From: Gemmatimonadota bacterium
Lineage (GTDB): Bacteria > Gemmatimonadota > Gemmatimonadetes > Gemmatimonadales > GWC2-71-9
DNA: 6,632 nucleotides
Assembly (NCBI GenBank): GCA_029859185.1
Contig: JAOUDR010000158.1
Location: 1 to 6,632, forward strand
Direction: 5' to 3'
Shown here: piece by piece, positions 5,255 to 6,632 of the stretch
How positions within the stretch are numbered: the stretch's first letter is position 1
How the letters are laid out: each line of letters starts with the position of its first letter
The notes under the pieces: generated by a model
What the model saw: only the letters and a program-made list of their open reading frames with translations
Databases searched by the model: none
Told to the model about the DNA's origin: nothing
Program-made: the position numbers and the translations under genes

Positions 5255-6457
5255 GTGGCCCACCGTTTCCCCGCAAGTGCGCTCCCGACCGGAGCGCACT
5301 TGCCGCATTCGCCCGTTTCCTGGGTGCTTGCCCGCGACCGCCTCCTCCACGCCCGCTACCGGACGTCCGGCGCCTACAGGCTCGTGCCGTATGACCAACT
5401 CGACGATGGCGAGCGACGACTCCTGGGTGCGCTGCGCGCGGGCGATGGCGTGCACGCGGTGCTCACCCCGCGCCTGCGCGGTCGCAGCGCCAGGGCGGTG
5501 GATCGGGCCACCGCCGAGCTGCACGCTGCGCTGGAGGTCACGGGCGGGCTGCCGCCGGCGGTCGCCGATGTCCCGGGTGGCGACGGGCCGGTCGTGGTGG
5601 CCCGACTGGTGCTCGACGGGGTGCTCGCCGTCGAGCACAACGGACGTTTCACGACGGGACCGGACGCATGCGCGTGCGTGTTCGAGGCCCCGCCGAGTCC
5701 GGTGCCCCGGTCGGGGCTCGCCGCACTGTCGCAGGCCGCAGTAGCGTATGGCGCGTCACTGGCGCTGACCGAGCCCATCATCCTCTCCCGTCGTCTGTAC
5801 CGCTACAACACGCTTCCGGTCTCGCCCGCCTGGCGCCGCCGGTTTCCGAGTGACGCGGCGGTGGCCGCGTTCGTGGGATTGGAGCGGTTCGACGTGCGCG
5901 GCCGGGCGGAGACGCGTCGCGGCGGGTGGCTGTCGTGGGATCTGCGCGGCGCGGGGCGGGAGCCGCGCGGGGGCGCGCTCTTCAAGCTGTACGTGAGTCC
6001 CCGCGTCGAGGCGCTGCCGGAGGCGGTGCGGACGGTGCATGCGCTCGTGGAAGCGTGGCCCGGGGTCGTGTCGCTCAAAGTGGGCGCCAACCTCCGCGGC
6101 ATCCTGCGACCGGACAAGCTGGTCGTCTATTTTGACACGCGGGCCGCCCTCGACGGCGCGGCCGAGACCCTGGCCGCCGCCCTCGGCGACCTGCCGGCGC
6201 ACGGCGTGCCGTTCACCGCGGGCGTCGGTGACTCGCTGCTGCTCTCGTGGGGTATCGATCCGCCCGGCGACCGTCCCGTGCTCGCGTGGCTGGGCGTGGA
6301 AAGCTGGCGCCTCTGGCTCACCAATCACATCGCCGCGGCGCTCCTGTTGGCGCGGGCCGCAGGCAGCACCGCGGTCACTCCGGAGGTGTTCGCCGAGTCG
6401 CGGTTGTCCCTCGAGGGCGTGGATCCACACACCTGGACACCCACCCCGGCCACCTGA
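5255..6457 (+). CDS. HopA1-like protein, putative RiPP maturation enzyme
   Basis: This is a 400-residue soluble protein. The C-terminal half resembles the HopA1 family found in class V lanthipeptide (LxmY) and thioamitide clusters, where it pairs with a phosphotransferase to dehydrate Ser/Thr. Features suggesting this are FKLYVSPRVEALPEAV (243-258), LKVGANLRGILRPDKLVVYF (274-293: a Lys strand, then R.D and a VVYF strand), VPFTAGVGDSLLLSWGIDPPG (318-338) and a C-terminal helical part with SWRLWLTNHIAAALL. The N-terminal 170 residues are unassigned; VARLVLDGVLAVEHNGRFTTG (115-135) could be a binding domain, which is speculation. GTG at 5255 is chosen because GAGGGG ends four bases upstream; GTG at 5243, TTG at 5300 and GTG at 5324 are alternatives. 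The gene lies 32 bases after the precursor-like gene. The HopA1 call is motif recall and moderate only; the reading frame itself is firm. Confidence 0.6.
   Translation: MAHRFPASALPTGAHLPHSPVSWVLARDRLLHARYRTSGAYRLVPYDQLDDGERRLLGALRAGDGVHAVLTPRLRGRSARAVDRATAELHAALEVTGGLPPAVADVPGGDGPVVVARLVLDGVLAVEHNGRFTTGPDACACVFEAPPSPVPRSGLAALSQAAVAYGASLALTEPIILSRRLYRYNTLPVSPAWRRRFPSDAAVAAFVGLERFDVRGRAETRRGGWLSWDLRGAGREPRGGALFKLYVSPRVEALPEAVRTVHALVEAWPGVVSLKVGANLRGILRPDKLVVYFDTRAALDGAAETLAAALGDLPAHGVPFTAGVGDSLLLSWGIDPPGDRPVLAWLGVESWRLWLTNHIAAALLLARAAGSTAVTPEVFAESRLSLEGVDPHTWTPTPAT
5273..5303 (+). promoter_or_regulatory. perfect 13-bp stem-loop at the start of the HopA1-like gene
   Basis: GCAAGTGCGCTCC (5273-5285) and GGAGCGCACTTGC (5291-5303) are exact reverse complements around a five-base CGACC loop. 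This is the strongest hairpin I found in the window. No T run follows, so it is not a classic intrinsic terminator. It begins 50 bases after the precursor stop. It may reduce transcription or translation of downstream enzyme genes, or protect the 3' end of a processed precursor message, as hairpins do after other RiPP precursor genes. If GTG 5255 is the true start the stem is translated (codons 7-17); if TTG 5300 or GTG 5324 is used it lies mainly or wholly before the coding region. Confidence 0.65.
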
Positions 6458-6486
6458 CCCCGCGCTGCGCCGCATGAGGTCTTCCG

Positions 6487-6632
6487 ATTCCCGTCACTGA
6501 CCGGCTCGTCTTGCCTCCGGACGTCTTGATCATTCCCGCCGCCGAGCTGTCGGCGGCCGCGCGCGCGCGCCTGGCGCCGGCTGCGGACGACTACGCCATC
6601 ACGCGCCCGCGCGGACGGACCGGCTCCAAACT
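6487..6632 (+). CDS. partial ORF, possible N-terminus of kinase-LanC lanthionine synthetase
   Basis: Only the first 48 or so codons are present; the frame is open to the right edge. The readable sequence includes VTDRLVLPPDVLIIPAAELS and then DDYAITRPRGRTGSKL at the edge. From memory, a pattern of a PDV..IP.AEL strand followed by TRPR.RT.SK opens several kinase-LanC lanthionine synthetases and related modification enzymes, but no kinase or LanC motif is in the window to confirm it. The start is unclear. An in-frame TGA at 6475 bounds it; ATT at 6487 has GAGGT six bases upstream, and TTG at 6511 has no ribosome site and would cut into protein-like sequence. The coordinate given is the ATT option. 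It lies 29 bases after the HopA1-like gene, consistent with one operon. Confidence 0.45.
   Translation, partial: MPVTDRLVLPPDVLIIPAAELSAAARARLAPAADDYAITRPRGRTGSK

Noticed and set aside
5519..6475. Minus-strand open frames opposite the HopA1-like gene
   Set aside because: They are antisense, Arg/Pro/Ala-rich shadows without domains or initiation signals.
6474..6500. Eight-codon ORF from ATG 6474
   Set aside because: It is too short to be called a gene and has no ribosome site of its own. It may only mark a frameshift or a chance ATG.

Overview
The window is GC-rich (roughly two thirds G+C by eye) and gene-dense. Many genes have good Shine-Dalgarno sites and several use GTG starts. The base composition, the lipoprotein with a DSRCP...CIWQG motif, and the mix of nitrilase and peptide-modification genes suggest a free-living bacterium such as a member of Gemmatimonadota, Myxococcota or Actinobacteria. 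That placement is inference. There are no tRNAs, rRNAs, CRISPR arrays or insertion sequences.

Left part (1-2124): a minus-strand pair encodes a RibD-C/dihydrofolate-reductase-like oxidoreductase and a small secreted lipoprotein. Divergent from it lies a clear queuosine-precursor transporter of the YhhQ/VUT family on the plus strand. Convergent with that is a 56-residue two-helix membrane protein on the minus strand.

Middle part (2181-4926): a tight minus-strand operon, read from high to low coordinates. It encodes a transglutaminase-like protein with a visible Cys-His-Asp triad, an unrecognised 125-residue helical protein, and a branch-1 nitrilase with its full Glu-Lys-Glu-Cys active site. 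Gaps are 10 and 6 bases, so the three products probably act together.

Right part (5011-6632): the most interesting region, divergent from the nitrilase operon. A strong ribosome binding site precedes a 66-residue Cys/Thr-rich peptide that looks like a RiPP precursor. Next comes a 400-residue protein whose C-terminal half resembles the HopA1-like proteins found with class V lanthipeptide and thioamitide kinases. The window ends inside a third ORF whose N-terminus (TRPRGRTGSK motif) resembles, from memory, the start of kinase-LanC lanthionine synthetases. A perfect 13-bp inverted repeat sits just inside, or just before, the HopA1-like gene and could set the precursor:enzyme ratio. I read this as a possible lanthipeptide-like cluster running off the right edge. 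The decisive evidence, the kinase and cyclase domains, lies outside the window.
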